A stretch of DNA of 64,000 nucleotides. Source: JAJDOD01 sp039024895. GTDB taxonomy: Bacteria > Pseudomonadota > Alphaproteobacteria > Rhodobacterales > Rhodobacteraceae. The first letter of the stretch is position 1, and the number at the start of each line of letters is the position of its first letter. Position numbers and translations under genes: made by a program. The DNA lies in NCBI GenBank assembly GCA_039024895.1, contig JBCCPJ010000020.1, positions 3,066 through 67,065 of the forward strand, written 5' to 3'. Below, one piece after another: positions 20,199-28,347 of this stretch. The notes beneath the pieces were generated by a model. That model saw only the letters and a list, made by a program, of their open reading frames with translations. It was not told the DNA's origin and searched no databases.

Positions 20199-20801
20199 TT
20201 AAACTACTTCGGCGTTCATCGTCATCGTTTGTGGCCCGATCCCGCCATCTGGACGCGTCCGAATTTGGACAAGACGCCATACAACGGTATCACCATTTTG
20301 GAGGCCTCGAGGCGGTTGTCCCTCGTCGTTCCGCTCGAATATCTCGGTGAAAGGGACCACCTTTCTGGGCCCAAATTTTCTGTTTAAGTCAACAAAATTT
20401 GTATCATAGACGTAATACTGCCATGCCATCAAACCGGTTTTGTTCCGGTCAAGCGCAACAAAGGGCTTAGTTGGCAAGTCTTCCTTTATTATTCCGGCTT
20501 CGTCGGCATTTGCATAAATGCCGTCAGGGTAAGCGCGGGTTGAGTAGCTACCAGCATCATCTTTTTGCCCTGATTTTGCAGACCCACCGGCATGCGTGAT
20601 CGAAATTGAGTCAATAAACACTTTCTTGCCTAGGTCTTCGGTGTCGAAGGTGAGCTTTGCGCCTACGCTGCCGCCATTACCGACCGGAACAATTACATTG
20701 TTTACTGCATCCATAAGAGCTTTAACCGGGCTACCGTCGTCCACCTCGACTTCGAAAAAACGATAGTAGAAACCTGCAATATCTAAATTTACCTTAGCCA
20801 T
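20199..20801 (-). CDS. Unrecognised cytosolic protein, AT-richer than neighbours
   Basis: A 200-residue protein with no signal peptide or membrane helix. The start is ATG 20801, after GGAGAGG; a start 90 bp upstream is possible but lacks a ribosome site. The protein is rich in Asp, Gly and Val and looks beta-rich. Features that stand out are NLDIAGFYYRFFEVEVDD near the start and a Gly/Asn-rich VPVGNGGSVGAKLTF segment. I do not recognise a family. Base composition is lower in GC than in rpoD or the next genes, so it may be transferred. It is convergent with rpoD, only 24 bp away. Confidence 0.75.
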   Translation of the reverse strand: MAKVNLDIAGFYYRFFEVEVDDGSPVKALMDAVNNVIVPVGNGGSVGAKLTFDTEDLGKKVFIDSISITHAGGSAKSGQKDDAGSYSTRAYPDGIYANADEAGIIKEDLPTKPFVALDRNKTGLMAWQYYVYDTNFVDLNRKFGPRKVVPFTEIFERNDEGQPPRGLQNGDTVVWRLVQIRTRPDGGIGPQTMTMNAEVV

Positions 20802-21015
20802 AATGTACCTCTCCAAGTGTAAAATCGTTTTTGGTGTCAGATTTGTTGATCCGCAAAGTGTAATTAGCACGTGACAGTTCCTCAAGTGCATACTTCTAGT
20901 GAAGGAAACCGACCTGAAGCTGATGATGAGGAAATGATTTTCTCACCGCGGGCCTAGCGACAAGCTTCACAAAATTGCTAGCTTCGACTTGCATCCCAAT
21001 CGCGAGACACACCCC

Positions 21016-21546
21016 ATGCGCATCCTCAAATGGCTCCTCGGCATCGTCGCACTCCTCGCCATCGTCTTCGTCGGCATTGGCATGCTTCTCCCCCGGGATG
21101 TTACTGTCGCCCGCTCCATTGAGATCGACGCACCGCCCGAGGACGTTTTCCCCTACGTGAACTCCCTCAAAGCAACACAGGAATGGTCGCCATGGCTGGA
21201 ACGCGACCCGAACGTGGCGCTCACCTACAACGACATCGAAACCGGCGTGGGCGCTGCGATGGAGTGGGCTTCGGATGAATCCACCGTCGGCAATGGCAAG
21301 CAGGAGATCACCGCCTCCACCGAAAACCAAAGTGTGACAACCGCGCTCGACTTTGGCGATATGGGGTTGGCGGAAGCGCGGTTCCTACTTGAGCCATCTG
21401 CCGGCAAAACCATCGTCACCTGGACACTCGATACCGACATGGGGGCAGGGCCGATGGGCCGCTGGATGGGTCTGATGATGGATGGTTGGGTTGGCGGCGA
21501 CTACGAAGCCGGGCTCGCCAATCTTAAGTCCCTCGTCGAAGGCTAG
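21016..21546 (+). CDS. SRPBCC (START-like) domain protein with N-terminal membrane anchor
   Basis: A 176-residue protein. Residues about 4-22 form one transmembrane helix (WLLGIVALLAIVFVGIGMLL). The rest begins with VTVARSIEIDAPPEDVFPYV, the usual opening of the SRPBCC/polyketide-cyclase family that binds hydrophobic ligands in a helix-grip pocket. The start at 21016 is chosen because the hydrophobic helix follows directly; an in-frame ATG nine codons upstream would also work. No catalytic residues are known for this group. It opens a short run of small plus-strand genes. Confidence 0.8.
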   Translation: MRILKWLLGIVALLAIVFVGIGMLLPRDVTVARSIEIDAPPEDVFPYVNSLKATQEWSPWLERDPNVALTYNDIETGVGAAMEWASDESTVGNGKQEITASTENQSVTTALDFGDMGLAEARFLLEPSAGKTIVTWTLDTDMGAGPMGRWMGLMMDGWVGGDYEAGLANLKSLVEG

Positions 21547-21594
21547 TCGCCCCGCAACGCCTCTGCTACCCTCCCGTGAAACAGGAGGTACCCC

Positions 21595-22059
21595 ATGGGC
21601 ACACTCATCCGATTTCTCGTCACTCATGGTATTGCGCTCGCCATCGGTTTCGGCCTGGGCGTTTATTTCTTGCCAATCCTGACCGCGCCTCCATCACCGG
21701 ACAGCGCAAAGCTCGAAGAAATGGCAGCGGAAGCGCTCTATACGGCAGAACTCACCCGCGATTTGCGTGGGTCGGACTTTGTGCACTGGGGCGAAGGGAC
21801 AATCAGTGTTTCGGCTAGCGAAGTGACCCATCAGGGAAAGCTCGCGCCGGGTCCAGATTACAAACTCTACCTCACCCAAGGGCTCGTGGACCACGAGGAC
21901 ACGTTCGACCGTGCCAAGGCGCTTCAGATTGGCGATATCAAGACTTTCGGCGGGTTCATCGTGGAGGTGCCAGAGGGGGTAAATGTCGACAACTATGACA
22001 GTATCCTTGTCTGGTGCGAGGCGTTCAGCGAATTCATCACTGCCGCCAGCTATCGCTGA
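21595..22059 (+). CDS. DM13 domain protein with N-terminal anchor
   Basis: A 154-residue protein with one N-terminal hydrophobic segment (residues 11-30), which may be a signal anchor, and a DM13 domain behind it. The domain is recognised from DFVHWGEGTISV and the end YDSILVWCEAFSEFITAASY, where the buried Cys of the WC motif is conserved. DM13 domains are thought to act in extracytoplasmic redox or electron transfer; the partner is unknown. AGGAGGT lies 5-12 bases before the ATG. It follows the SRPBCC gene by 48 bp and precedes the HlyU-like gene by 25 bp, so the three may be one transcript. Confidence 0.85.
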   Translation: MGTLIRFLVTHGIALAIGFGLGVYFLPILTAPPSPDSAKLEEMAAEALYTAELTRDLRGSDFVHWGEGTISVSASEVTHQGKLAPGPDYKLYLTQGLVDHEDTFDRAKALQIGDIKTFGGFIVEVPEGVNVDNYDSILVWCEAFSEFITAASYR

Positions 22060-22084
22060 GCGGCACAGCCATTGGAGGCGCAAT

Positions 22085-22345
22085 ATGTCCCTGTTCTCAA
22101 AGCTATTTGGTGGCGGAGGGTCCGCACCCGAGCCCGAGCGCGAGACCTATGAGGGCTTCATCATAACGCCCAATCCAGCGCGCGAAGGTAGTCGGTTCCG
22201 TATTGGCGCTTTGATTGAGAAAGACGGGCAAAGCCATCAGTTGATCCGGGCGGATATGCTTGAAACGCTGGACGAAGCCAACGACGCCTCGATCCGTAAA
22301 GCCAAACAAATGATCGATGAGCAGGGGGCACGGCTCTTTGGGTGA
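22085..22345 (+). CDS. HlyU-family small regulator-like protein
   Basis: An 86-residue protein beginning MSLFSKLFGGGG, with YEGFIITPNPAREGSRFRIGA and a C-terminal helix ending DEQGARLFG. This is the short alphaproteobacterial relative annotated as HlyU transcriptional regulator; HlyU in Vibrio is a DNA-binding activator of haemolysin, but this short form lacks a visible helix-turn-helix, so a regulatory role is unproven. TTGGAGG precedes the ATG. It lies just after the DM13 gene. Confidence 0.8.
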   Translation: MSLFSKLFGGGGSAPEPERETYEGFIITPNPAREGSRFRIGALIEKDGQSHQLIRADMLETLDEANDASIRKAKQMIDEQGARLFG

Positions 22346-22435
22346 GCGCTGCAGTCAGCTCGGGCGCCACGCCTCGCTTTGGCAAACAGCACTGGGCAGC
22401 GGTGGCGCGGCCCAATACGGTGACCCGGGCGAAAG

Positions 22436-22849
22436 ATGACGCATCGGATCACCATCGATACGGAAGGCGCGGGGCTTTATGAGTTCACCCGTCATCTGCA
22501 TCCCCTCGCCAAAGGGGATGGCATCATGAACGTGTTTGTGCGCCACACATCCTGTTCGCTTCTCATCCAGGAAAATGCCGATCCGGACGTGCAAGTTGAC
22601 TTGAACGCGTTCTTCAATCGGCTCGTGCCATCGGCCGATGAACCCTCAATGCACTACCTGACCCACACGCTGGAAGGGCCGGACGATATGCCCGCCCATA
22701 TCAAGGCGGCGTTGTTGCCGGTGAGCCTGTCCATCCCCGTTTCGGAGGGGCGCTTGCTCCTTGGCACGTGGCAGGGCGTCTATCTGTTTGAGCACCGCAC
22801 GCGTCCCCATCACCGCGAAGTTGTCGCGCAGATGATGCACGCGCTTTAG
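22436..22849 (+). CDS. YjbQ-family protein (UPF0047)
   Basis: A 137-residue protein of the YjbQ/UPF0047 family, seen in GIMNVFVRHTSCSLLIQENAD near residue 30 and the C-terminal LGTWQGVYLFEHRTRPHHR, whose His and Glu residues line a small active site. E. coli YjbQ has weak thiamine-phosphate synthase activity; the physiological role is unsettled. The ATG at 22436 is favoured because the family starts close to this point. It ends 5 bp from the convergent LacI-type regulator. Confidence 0.85.
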   Translation: MTHRITIDTEGAGLYEFTRHLHPLAKGDGIMNVFVRHTSCSLLIQENADPDVQVDLNAFFNRLVPSADEPSMHYLTHTLEGPDDMPAHIKAALLPVSLSIPVSEGRLLLGTWQGVYLFEHRTRPHHREVVAQMMHAL

Positions 22850-22853
22850 GGCA

Positions 22854-23858
22854 CTAGCCCTCTGGCTGCTCGAGATGCTGCATTGGCGGCATGTCCGGAT
22901 GGTCGACAGCGTGCATGACGGCACGGCACAGAAAATCACCCGCTTTTGTCACATCTTCCGGCACGACGAGTATCTCTTTCCGGAACGACTTCAGAATGCG
23001 GGACGCCTCTTTCGAGATCAGGTCGACATCTTTACCGATGACGTAGCCTGACCCTTCGAGGCCGGCGGTAATGCGCATGGCCGCGTCTGCAGATGCCGAG
23101 ATTATCCCGTCCGGGGAAAAGCCCGATTGATAGCGCGCGATGATGGCATTGAGGATCGCAGGCGCGCTTTGGTAGGAGGTGACATCTTCGATGAGCTCAA
23201 ATTGGACGTTACTTTTTGCTGCTTCCGCGCGCGCGGCACGGATCATCTCAATGGCGTAAAATTCCGTTTGCGGCGGGGCCAGCATCAAAATCCGTTTCCG
23301 ACCGCGCGCAACCAGATTCTGGACGCAGAGTTTTCCGAAAGTTGCGTTGTCGAAATCATAAAACGGATGCCGATCCGACCAACTCGTCTGCCCGTGGGTG
23401 GCAAAAGGGAAACCGATGCGCATCAAGTAGGCAACCCGCGGGTCTTCAGGGCGCGTCTGGTTCAGGATCAAGCCGTCGGCAGAACGCGTTTCGACCACAT
23501 ATCGCACCGGGTCCATAGGGTCTTGATCGGGAAAGTAGGGTGTCACAATCATATGGTACGGCGTGTTTCGCGTGGCCGCCGCGATTGACGTGATCAGGCG
23601 GGCCGTATGATTGATGACCTCATGCTGCGTGGACAGGATCAGGGCTATAACGTTCGTCTTCCCGGTGCGCAGGCGCAGTCCGGCGCGGTTCGGCTGATAG
23701 CCGATGTCGCGGGCAATTTCGCGCACACGTGCTTTCGTTGCCTCGCCGATATCGGGGGCATTATTGAGTGCGCGTGACACCGTCGGCACGGCGAGACCGG
23801 ACAGTTTCGCAATGGTCTTTAACGTCGGGCGTCCGCTTGTTTTAGCCTCGGATGACAT
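22854..23858 (-). CDS. LacI-family transcriptional regulator
   Basis: A 334-residue regulator. The N-terminal helix-turn-helix is TLKTIAKLSGLAVPTVSRAL (about residues 10-30) followed by the hinge NRAGLRLRTGKTN; the rest is a periplasmic-binding-protein-like effector domain of about 275 residues. It is divergent from the carbohydrate ABC operon and probably represses it until a sugar is bound. I chose the ATG at 23858, which has GAGAGG seven bases upstream; two earlier in-frame starts exist. Operator-like repeats lie between the two genes. The ligand is unknown; a mannoside or mannose derivative fits the neighbours. Confidence 0.92.
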   Translation of the reverse strand: MSSEAKTSGRPTLKTIAKLSGLAVPTVSRALNNAPDIGEATKARVREIARDIGYQPNRAGLRLRTGKTNVIALILSTQHEVINHTARLITSIAAATRNTPYHMIVTPYFPDQDPMDPVRYVVETRSADGLILNQTRPEDPRVAYLMRIGFPFATHGQTSWSDRHPFYDFDNATFGKLCVQNLVARGRKRILMLAPPQTEFYAIEMIRAARAEAAKSNVQFELIEDVTSYQSAPAILNAIIARYQSGFSPDGIISASADAAMRITAGLEGSGYVIGKDVDLISKEASRILKSFRKEILVVPEDVTKAGDFLCRAVMHAVDHPDMPPMQHLEQPEG

Positions 23859-23920
23859 GGACATCCTCTCACTCCATCCCGACTGTCCTATCGTTGAAAC
23901 GCCCATTTATCCAGCTTGAA

Positions 23921-23957
23921 ACGAATTTCGTAATCGTTATAGTTCGATTCGTAATCG
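23921..23957. promoter_or_regulatory. LacI-type operator pair
   Basis: TTCGTAATCG occurs at 23927-23936 and again at 23948-23957, a spacing of exactly 21 bp, two turns of DNA. The first sits next to ACGAATTTCGT (23921-23931, odd-centred palindrome) and the second lies within CGATTCGTAATCG (23945-23957, a 5-bp inverted repeat around CGT). They lie 24-60 bp before the binding-protein ATG and 62-99 bp before the regulator ATG, well placed for repression of both. Confidence 0.7.
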
Positions 23958-23980
23958 ATTTAGGTCTCAGGGAGGAGCTT

Positions 23981-25210
23981 ATGAAAACGATCACGACCCT
24001 AATGTTGGGGACGGCCATCACAGCCGCGAGTGCGGCTTCGGCGGTCGAACTTGAGGTTACCCATTGGTGGACATCCGGCGGGGAAGCAGCTGCTGTTACC
24101 GAGTTTGCCAAGGCCTTCACCGAAGAAACCGAACACACATGGATTGACGGCGCCATAGCTGGGTCAGGCGGCACCGCGCGCCCGATTATCATCAGCCGTA
24201 TCCTCGGCGGTGATCCGATGCATGCCACACAGTTGAACCATGGTCGTCAGGCGGAAGAGTTGATTGAGGCCGGGCTGCTCCTCGACCTCACAGATGTGGC
24301 TGAAGCCGAAGGGTGGCGCGACGTCGTCAACCCGCCAGCACTTCTCGATGCCTGCACCTTCGAAGGCCGCATTTATTGCGCGCCGGTAAACATCCATTCC
24401 GCCCAATGGCTGTGGTTGAGCCATGGCGCGTTCGACAAAGCGGGTCTCGCCGTGCCAGCAAACTGGGACGAATTCGTAGCCGCCGCACCTAAGCTCCAGG
24501 ACGCGGGCATCACGCCGCTCGCCATGGGGCAGCAGGGGTGGCAGCAAAACCTCGCATTCGGCACACTTCAGATTGGCATTGCGGGCATCGATGCGTGGAA
24601 AGAAGTCAATGTGAACCGAAACGCCGATTTCGCCGCCGGTGACGAATACGCCAAAGTATTCGAAGCTGCTGCCGCTGCGCGCGAGCTGGCGCGGGATTCG
24701 AATGTGCAGGACTGGAACCTCGCGACAAATATGGTCATCACCGACACTGCAGGTGCCCAGATCATGGGTGATTGGGCGCAAGGCGAGTTCCAGATTGCCG
24801 GTGAAGTCGCCGGGCAGGACTACACGTGCCTACCGGGTCTGGGGTTCAACGAAGTGCTCGATACCGGCGGCGATGCCTTCTACTTCCCGAAGCAGGACGA
24901 CCCCGCCATCGAAGCCGCACAAAAGGAAATGGCGGCGCTTCTCCTGAGCCCTGACGTGCAAGTCAGCTTCAATCTCGCCAAGGGCTCTTTGCCCGTGCGC
25001 GGCGATGTCGATCTGGCGGCAGCCAATGATTGCATGAAAAAAGGCCTCGAAATCTTGGCCAATGGGGCGATCCTCCCATCCGGGGACATCAATTTTTCGG
25101 CTGATACACAAACCCAGGTCGAAGACTTGATGGCCGAGTTCTGGTCCTCTGATATGGCTGCGACAGACGCGCAAGAGCGCTTCGCAGAAATTATAGCCGA
25201 CGCGGACTGA
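23981..25210 (+). CDS. Carbohydrate ABC transporter substrate-binding protein
   Basis: A 409-residue periplasmic binding protein of the family 1 sugar type. The signal peptide ends at SAASA-VELEV near residue 23. The mature start VELEVTHWWTSGGE is typical of glucose/mannose-type binding proteins. GGAGGA is placed right before the ATG at 23981; a longer frame upstream would remove the signal peptide from the N-terminus. It is first in an operon with two permeases, an ATPase and a beta-mannosidase, so a mannose-containing oligosaccharide is the likely ligand, though this is inference. A strong hairpin after the stop may raise its level over the permeases. Confidence 0.92.
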   Translation: MKTITTLMLGTAITAASAASAVELEVTHWWTSGGEAAAVTEFAKAFTEETEHTWIDGAIAGSGGTARPIIISRILGGDPMHATQLNHGRQAEELIEAGLLLDLTDVAEAEGWRDVVNPPALLDACTFEGRIYCAPVNIHSAQWLWLSHGAFDKAGLAVPANWDEFVAAAPKLQDAGITPLAMGQQGWQQNLAFGTLQIGIAGIDAWKEVNVNRNADFAAGDEYAKVFEAAAAARELARDSNVQDWNLATNMVITDTAGAQIMGDWAQGEFQIAGEVAGQDYTCLPGLGFNEVLDTGGDAFYFPKQDDPAIEAAQKEMAALLLSPDVQVSFNLAKGSLPVRGDVDLAAANDCMKKGLEILANGAILPSGDINFSADTQTQVEDLMAEFWSSDMAATDAQERFAEIIADAD

Positions 25211-25229
25211 CCCGCCTGCGATGGCGACT

Positions 25230-25263
25230 GGGGGCCTGGCCAACTCACGAGGGTCAGGCCCCC
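25230..25263 (+). promoter_or_regulatory. Stem-loop after the binding-protein gene
   Basis: Perfect 9-bp stem, GGGGGCCTG at 25230-25238 and CAGGCCCCC at 25255-25263, with a 16-nt loop and no T tract. Such hairpins between binding-protein and permease genes often stabilise the upstream mRNA and lower downstream expression. Confidence 0.6.
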
Positions 25264-25281
25264 GAGTGAGGGGAGGGACAT

Positions 25282-25341
25282 ATGAACGAAGAAAAGACGT
25301 GGTTTCTGTCCGGAAACCGCCCGATGCGCCACCATGGCTGA
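25282..25341 (+). CDS. Possible 19-residue leader peptide coupled to the permease
   Basis: A short frame from ATG 25282 to TGA 25341 encodes MNEEKTWFLSGNRPMRHHG. It has a far better ribosome site (GGGGAGGGA) than the permease gene, whose ATG at 25334 lies inside its last codons with no site of its own. Reading through the leader would bring ribosomes to the permease start, suggesting translational coupling. It could also be chance. Not known in any family. Confidence 0.35.
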   Translation: MNEEKTWFLSGNRPMRHHG

Positions 25342-26233
25342 CGTCTCGAAACGGCCGAACCGGCTCACACGGAATTTGACCGCCAAAATCGCGTCCTTGC
25401 CCATGATCGCGACAGCGCTGGTGATTTTCATCGGGTGTACCTGTTGGACGATCTATCACTCCTTCACCCGTTCACGCCTTCTGCCCGCGCCAGACAAATG
25501 GGTGGGGCTCGACCAATATGAACGGCTTTGGAGCACCCGGCGCTGGCTCGTCTCTATCGAAAACCTGGCCATTTACGGCATTTGCTCGCTGGTTCTGTCG
25601 CTTGTCATCGGCTTCACCCTCGCCGCATTGCTCGACCGAAAAATCCGGGGCGAGAACGTGTTCCGCACCGTGTTTCTCTATCCCTTCGCGCTCTCTTTCA
25701 TCGTCACCGGTCTGACCTGGCAATGGATACTCAACCCCGATTTCGGCCTGCAGAAGGTCGTGCAAGGCTGGGGCTGGGAGAGTTTCGCCTTCGATCCGCT
25801 GAACAGTTCCGATTATGCGATCTACGGCATCCTGATCGCCGGCATCTGGCAAGGCTCAGGCTTTATTATGGTCATCATGCTGGCCGGTCTGCGCGGGATC
25901 GATGAGGAGATTTGGAAAGCGGCGCGGGTGGACGGCATTCCCACCTGGAAGACCTATGTCGTCGTCATCATTCCAATGATGCGCCCGGTTTTCGTCACCG
26001 CTCTGGTATTGATCGCAAGTGGGATCATTAAGGTCTACGATCTCGTCGTTGCGCAGACCAATGGCGGCCCGGGCATTTCGTCAGAAGTACCGGCCAAATA
26101 CGTGATCGAAATGATGTTCCGGGCGCAAAACCTCGGCCAGGGGTTTGCGGCCTCAACGATTATGCTCCTGTCGGTGCTCGTCGTGCTGATCCCCTGGGCC
26201 TATCTCGAATTTGGAGGTAAGCGCCGTGGCTGA
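25334..26233 (+). CDS. Sugar ABC transporter permease (MalF type)
   Basis: A 299-residue inner-membrane permease with six predicted helices. Near the C-terminus the EAA-like motif EEIWKAARVDGIPTWKTYVV contacts the ATPase. The start ATG 25334 has no own ribosome site but overlaps a short leader frame. It overlaps the next permease by 8 bp. It belongs to the carbohydrate-1 permease group that works with MalG-type partners. Confidence 0.92.
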   Translation: MADVSKRPNRLTRNLTAKIASLPMIATALVIFIGCTCWTIYHSFTRSRLLPAPDKWVGLDQYERLWSTRRWLVSIENLAIYGICSLVLSLVIGFTLAALLDRKIRGENVFRTVFLYPFALSFIVTGLTWQWILNPDFGLQKVVQGWGWESFAFDPLNSSDYAIYGILIAGIWQGSGFIMVIMLAGLRGIDEEIWKAARVDGIPTWKTYVVVIIPMMRPVFVTALVLIASGIIKVYDLVVAQTNGGPGISSEVPAKYVIEMMFRAQNLGQGFAASTIMLLSVLVVLIPWAYLEFGGKRRG

Positions 26234-27146
26234 TCTCTCCGCCGCCGCAATCGAACCGCGTGGCCGAAAGCCCAAACGGCGCCTTTCTGCGCGGAATGTG
26301 ATGCTCTACGGTACGCTTTTGTTGGTGTCGGTCTACTACCTCTTGCCGCTCTACGTGATGATCGTCACCTCGCTAAAGGGCATGCCAGAAATTCGCCTTG
26401 GCAACGTCTTCGCACCTCCGGTCGACATCACGTTTCAACCTTGGGTCAAGGCCTGGGCGGAAGCCTGCACCGGCATCAACTGCGATGGGCTCTCGCGCGG
26501 TTTCTGGAACTCCGTCGCGATCCTGATCCCTTCCGTCACCATCTCTATCGCTGTCGCCAGCGTCTCGGGATACGCGCTGGCCAATTGGCGGTTCAAAGGG
26601 TCGGAAACCTTTTTCACCATTCTCATCTTCGGCGCGTTCATTCCCTATCAAGTCATGATCTACCCGATTGTGATCCTGCTCCGCGATGTGGGCGGGTTCC
26701 TTGGCATCCAACTCATGGGGTCAATCTGGGGCCTTGTCATCGTCCACACGATCTTCGGGATGCCCATTCTGACCCTGCTTTTCCGGAATTATTTCACCTC
26801 AATCCCGGAGGAACTCTTCAAAGCAGCGCGCGTCGACGGCGCGGGGTTTTGGGGCATCTTCCTGAAGATCATGGTGCCCATGTCGCTGCCGATTTTCGTT
26901 GTCGCCATGATCCTGCAAGTAACGGGCATATGGAACGATTTCCTCTTCGGCGTGATCTACACGAAGCCCGAAACCTATCCAATGACGGTTCAGCTCAATA
27001 ACATCGTCAATTCGGTTCAAGGCGTGAAGGAATACAACGTCAACATGGCGGCAACCCTGCTGACCGGCCTGGTGCCGCTCACCATCTATTTCGTCTCGGG
27101 TCGCCTGTTTGTGCGCGGCATCGCGGCGGGTGCCGTGAAGGGATGA
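26226..27146 (+). CDS. Sugar ABC transporter permease (MalG type)
   Basis: A 306-residue inner-membrane protein with six helices and the EAA motif EELFKAARVDGAGFWGIFLK. I chose the GTG at 26226, preceded by GGAGGT and overlapping the stop of the first permease; the frame is open slightly further upstream. It pairs with the MalF-type permease to form the sugar channel. A repeat-bearing 124-bp gap follows before the ATPase gene. Confidence 0.92.
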   Translation: MADLSAAAIEPRGRKPKRRLSARNVMLYGTLLLVSVYYLLPLYVMIVTSLKGMPEIRLGNVFAPPVDITFQPWVKAWAEACTGINCDGLSRGFWNSVAILIPSVTISIAVASVSGYALANWRFKGSETFFTILIFGAFIPYQVMIYPIVILLRDVGGFLGIQLMGSIWGLVIVHTIFGMPILTLLFRNYFTSIPEELFKAARVDGAGFWGIFLKIMVPMSLPIFVVAMILQVTGIWNDFLFGVIYTKPETYPMTVQLNNIVNSVQGVKEYNVNMAATLLTGLVPLTIYFVSGRLFVRGIAAGAVKG

Positions 27147-27185
27147 CCATGGGGGTACGCCAAATAAAAAGGCTATTTCACCGGT

Positions 27186-27251
27186 CCGAAAATACCTCGG
27201 AGGGGTCCGGGGAGGCAGCGCCTCCCCGGTGGATCGACGCCGGAGGCGGCG
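27186..27251 (+). repeat. Intergenic hairpin repeat, copy 2
   Basis: GAAAATACCTCGGAGGGG, then a perfect 10-bp stem (CCGGGGAGGC at 27207-27216 and GCCTCCCCGG at 27220-27229) around AGC, then GGATCGACGCCGGAGGCGG. It closely matches the minus-strand reading of 10866-10934. It lies between the permease and the ATPase. Confidence 0.7.
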
Positions 27252-27270
27252 AAAGAAGAAGGGTAGGGAC

Positions 27271-28347
27271 GTGAACCACTCCGTCGAAATCAAGAACCTC
27301 GACCTGAGCTTTGGCGCCATCGATGTGCTGAAGAACCTCAACCTCGAAATTGCCGATGGCGAGTTCCTCGTTCTGCTCGGATCATCCGGCTGCGGCAAGT
27401 CCACCTTGCTCAATTGCATCGCCGGACTTTTGGAGATCAGCGACGGCCAGATTTTCATCAAGGGCAAGAACGTCACCTGGTCGGAGCCTTCCGAGCGCGG
27501 GATCGGGATGGTGTTCCAGTCCTATGCGCTCTACCCGCAGATGACGGTCGAAGGGAACCTGTCCTTCGGCCTAAAGAATGCCCGCATGCCAAAGCCGGAG
27601 ATCGCGAAACGCGTCGCACGCGCCGCCGAAATCCTGCAAATCGAGCCGCTGCTCAAGCGCAAGCCGGGCGCGCTTTCCGGCGGTCAACGTCAACGGGTCG
27701 CCATTGGACGGGCCCTGGTTCGCGATGTGGATGTCTTTCTCTTTGACGAGCCGCTTTCCAATCTCGACGCAAAACTGCGCGCCGATCTCAGGGTGGAACT
27801 GAAACAACTCCATGCCCGGCTCGGCAATACCATGGTGTACGTGACCCACGATCAGGTGGAGGCCATGACGCTCGCCGACCGGATCGCGATCATGAAGGAC
27901 GGCATCATTCAACAACTGGCGCCCCCCTCGGAAATCTACAATCGACCGGTGAACAAATATGTCGCCGACTTCATTGGCTCGCCGGCCATGAACTTTCTCA
28001 GTGGCCGCGTCGAAAATGGGAACTTCAGCGGCAAAGGCGTCAGTTTCCCGATGCTCGGCTACAGCTTTGTGAAGGGCGAGTTCTCCGGCGCCGCGAGCTT
28101 CGGGATCCGGCCTGAACATATCGCAACCGGCGAGGCTGTGGCTGCCATGCCCGTTCGGCTGGACGTCCCCGTAAGCGTCGTCGAACCGCTCGGCGCGGAC
28201 ACATTGGCCCTCACCGAAGTGGGGGGTGCAAAGTTCTGGGTCCGCATGGACGGGGAAGTGGCCGTCAAACCGGGAGAAACACTCGCGTTGGGTTTCGACC
28301 CGTCTCGCGGCTCGCTCTTCGATGCCATGGATGAAACGCGCCTATGA
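27271..28347 (+). CDS. Sugar ABC transporter ATPase (UgpC/MalK type)
   Basis: A 358-residue ATPase. Walker A is GSSGCGKST (near residue 38), the signature LSGGQRQRVAIGRAL, Walker B FLFDEPLSN and the H-loop THD are all present. The C-terminal about 120 residues form an OB-like regulatory domain (FGIRPEHIATGE). GTG 27271 is chosen because GGGTAGGGA precedes it. It overlaps the beta-mannosidase start (ATGA at 28344). It powers the permease pair upstream and, like MalK, may also be regulated by sugar status. Confidence 0.93.
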   Translation: MNHSVEIKNLDLSFGAIDVLKNLNLEIADGEFLVLLGSSGCGKSTLLNCIAGLLEISDGQIFIKGKNVTWSEPSERGIGMVFQSYALYPQMTVEGNLSFGLKNARMPKPEIAKRVARAAEILQIEPLLKRKPGALSGGQRQRVAIGRALVRDVDVFLFDEPLSNLDAKLRADLRVELKQLHARLGNTMVYVTHDQVEAMTLADRIAIMKDGIIQQLAPPSEIYNRPVNKYVADFIGSPAMNFLSGRVENGNFSGKGVSFPMLGYSFVKGEFSGAASFGIRPEHIATGEAVAAMPVRLDVPVSVVEPLGADTLALTEVGGAKFWVRMDGEVAVKPGETLALGFDPSRGSLFDAMDETRL

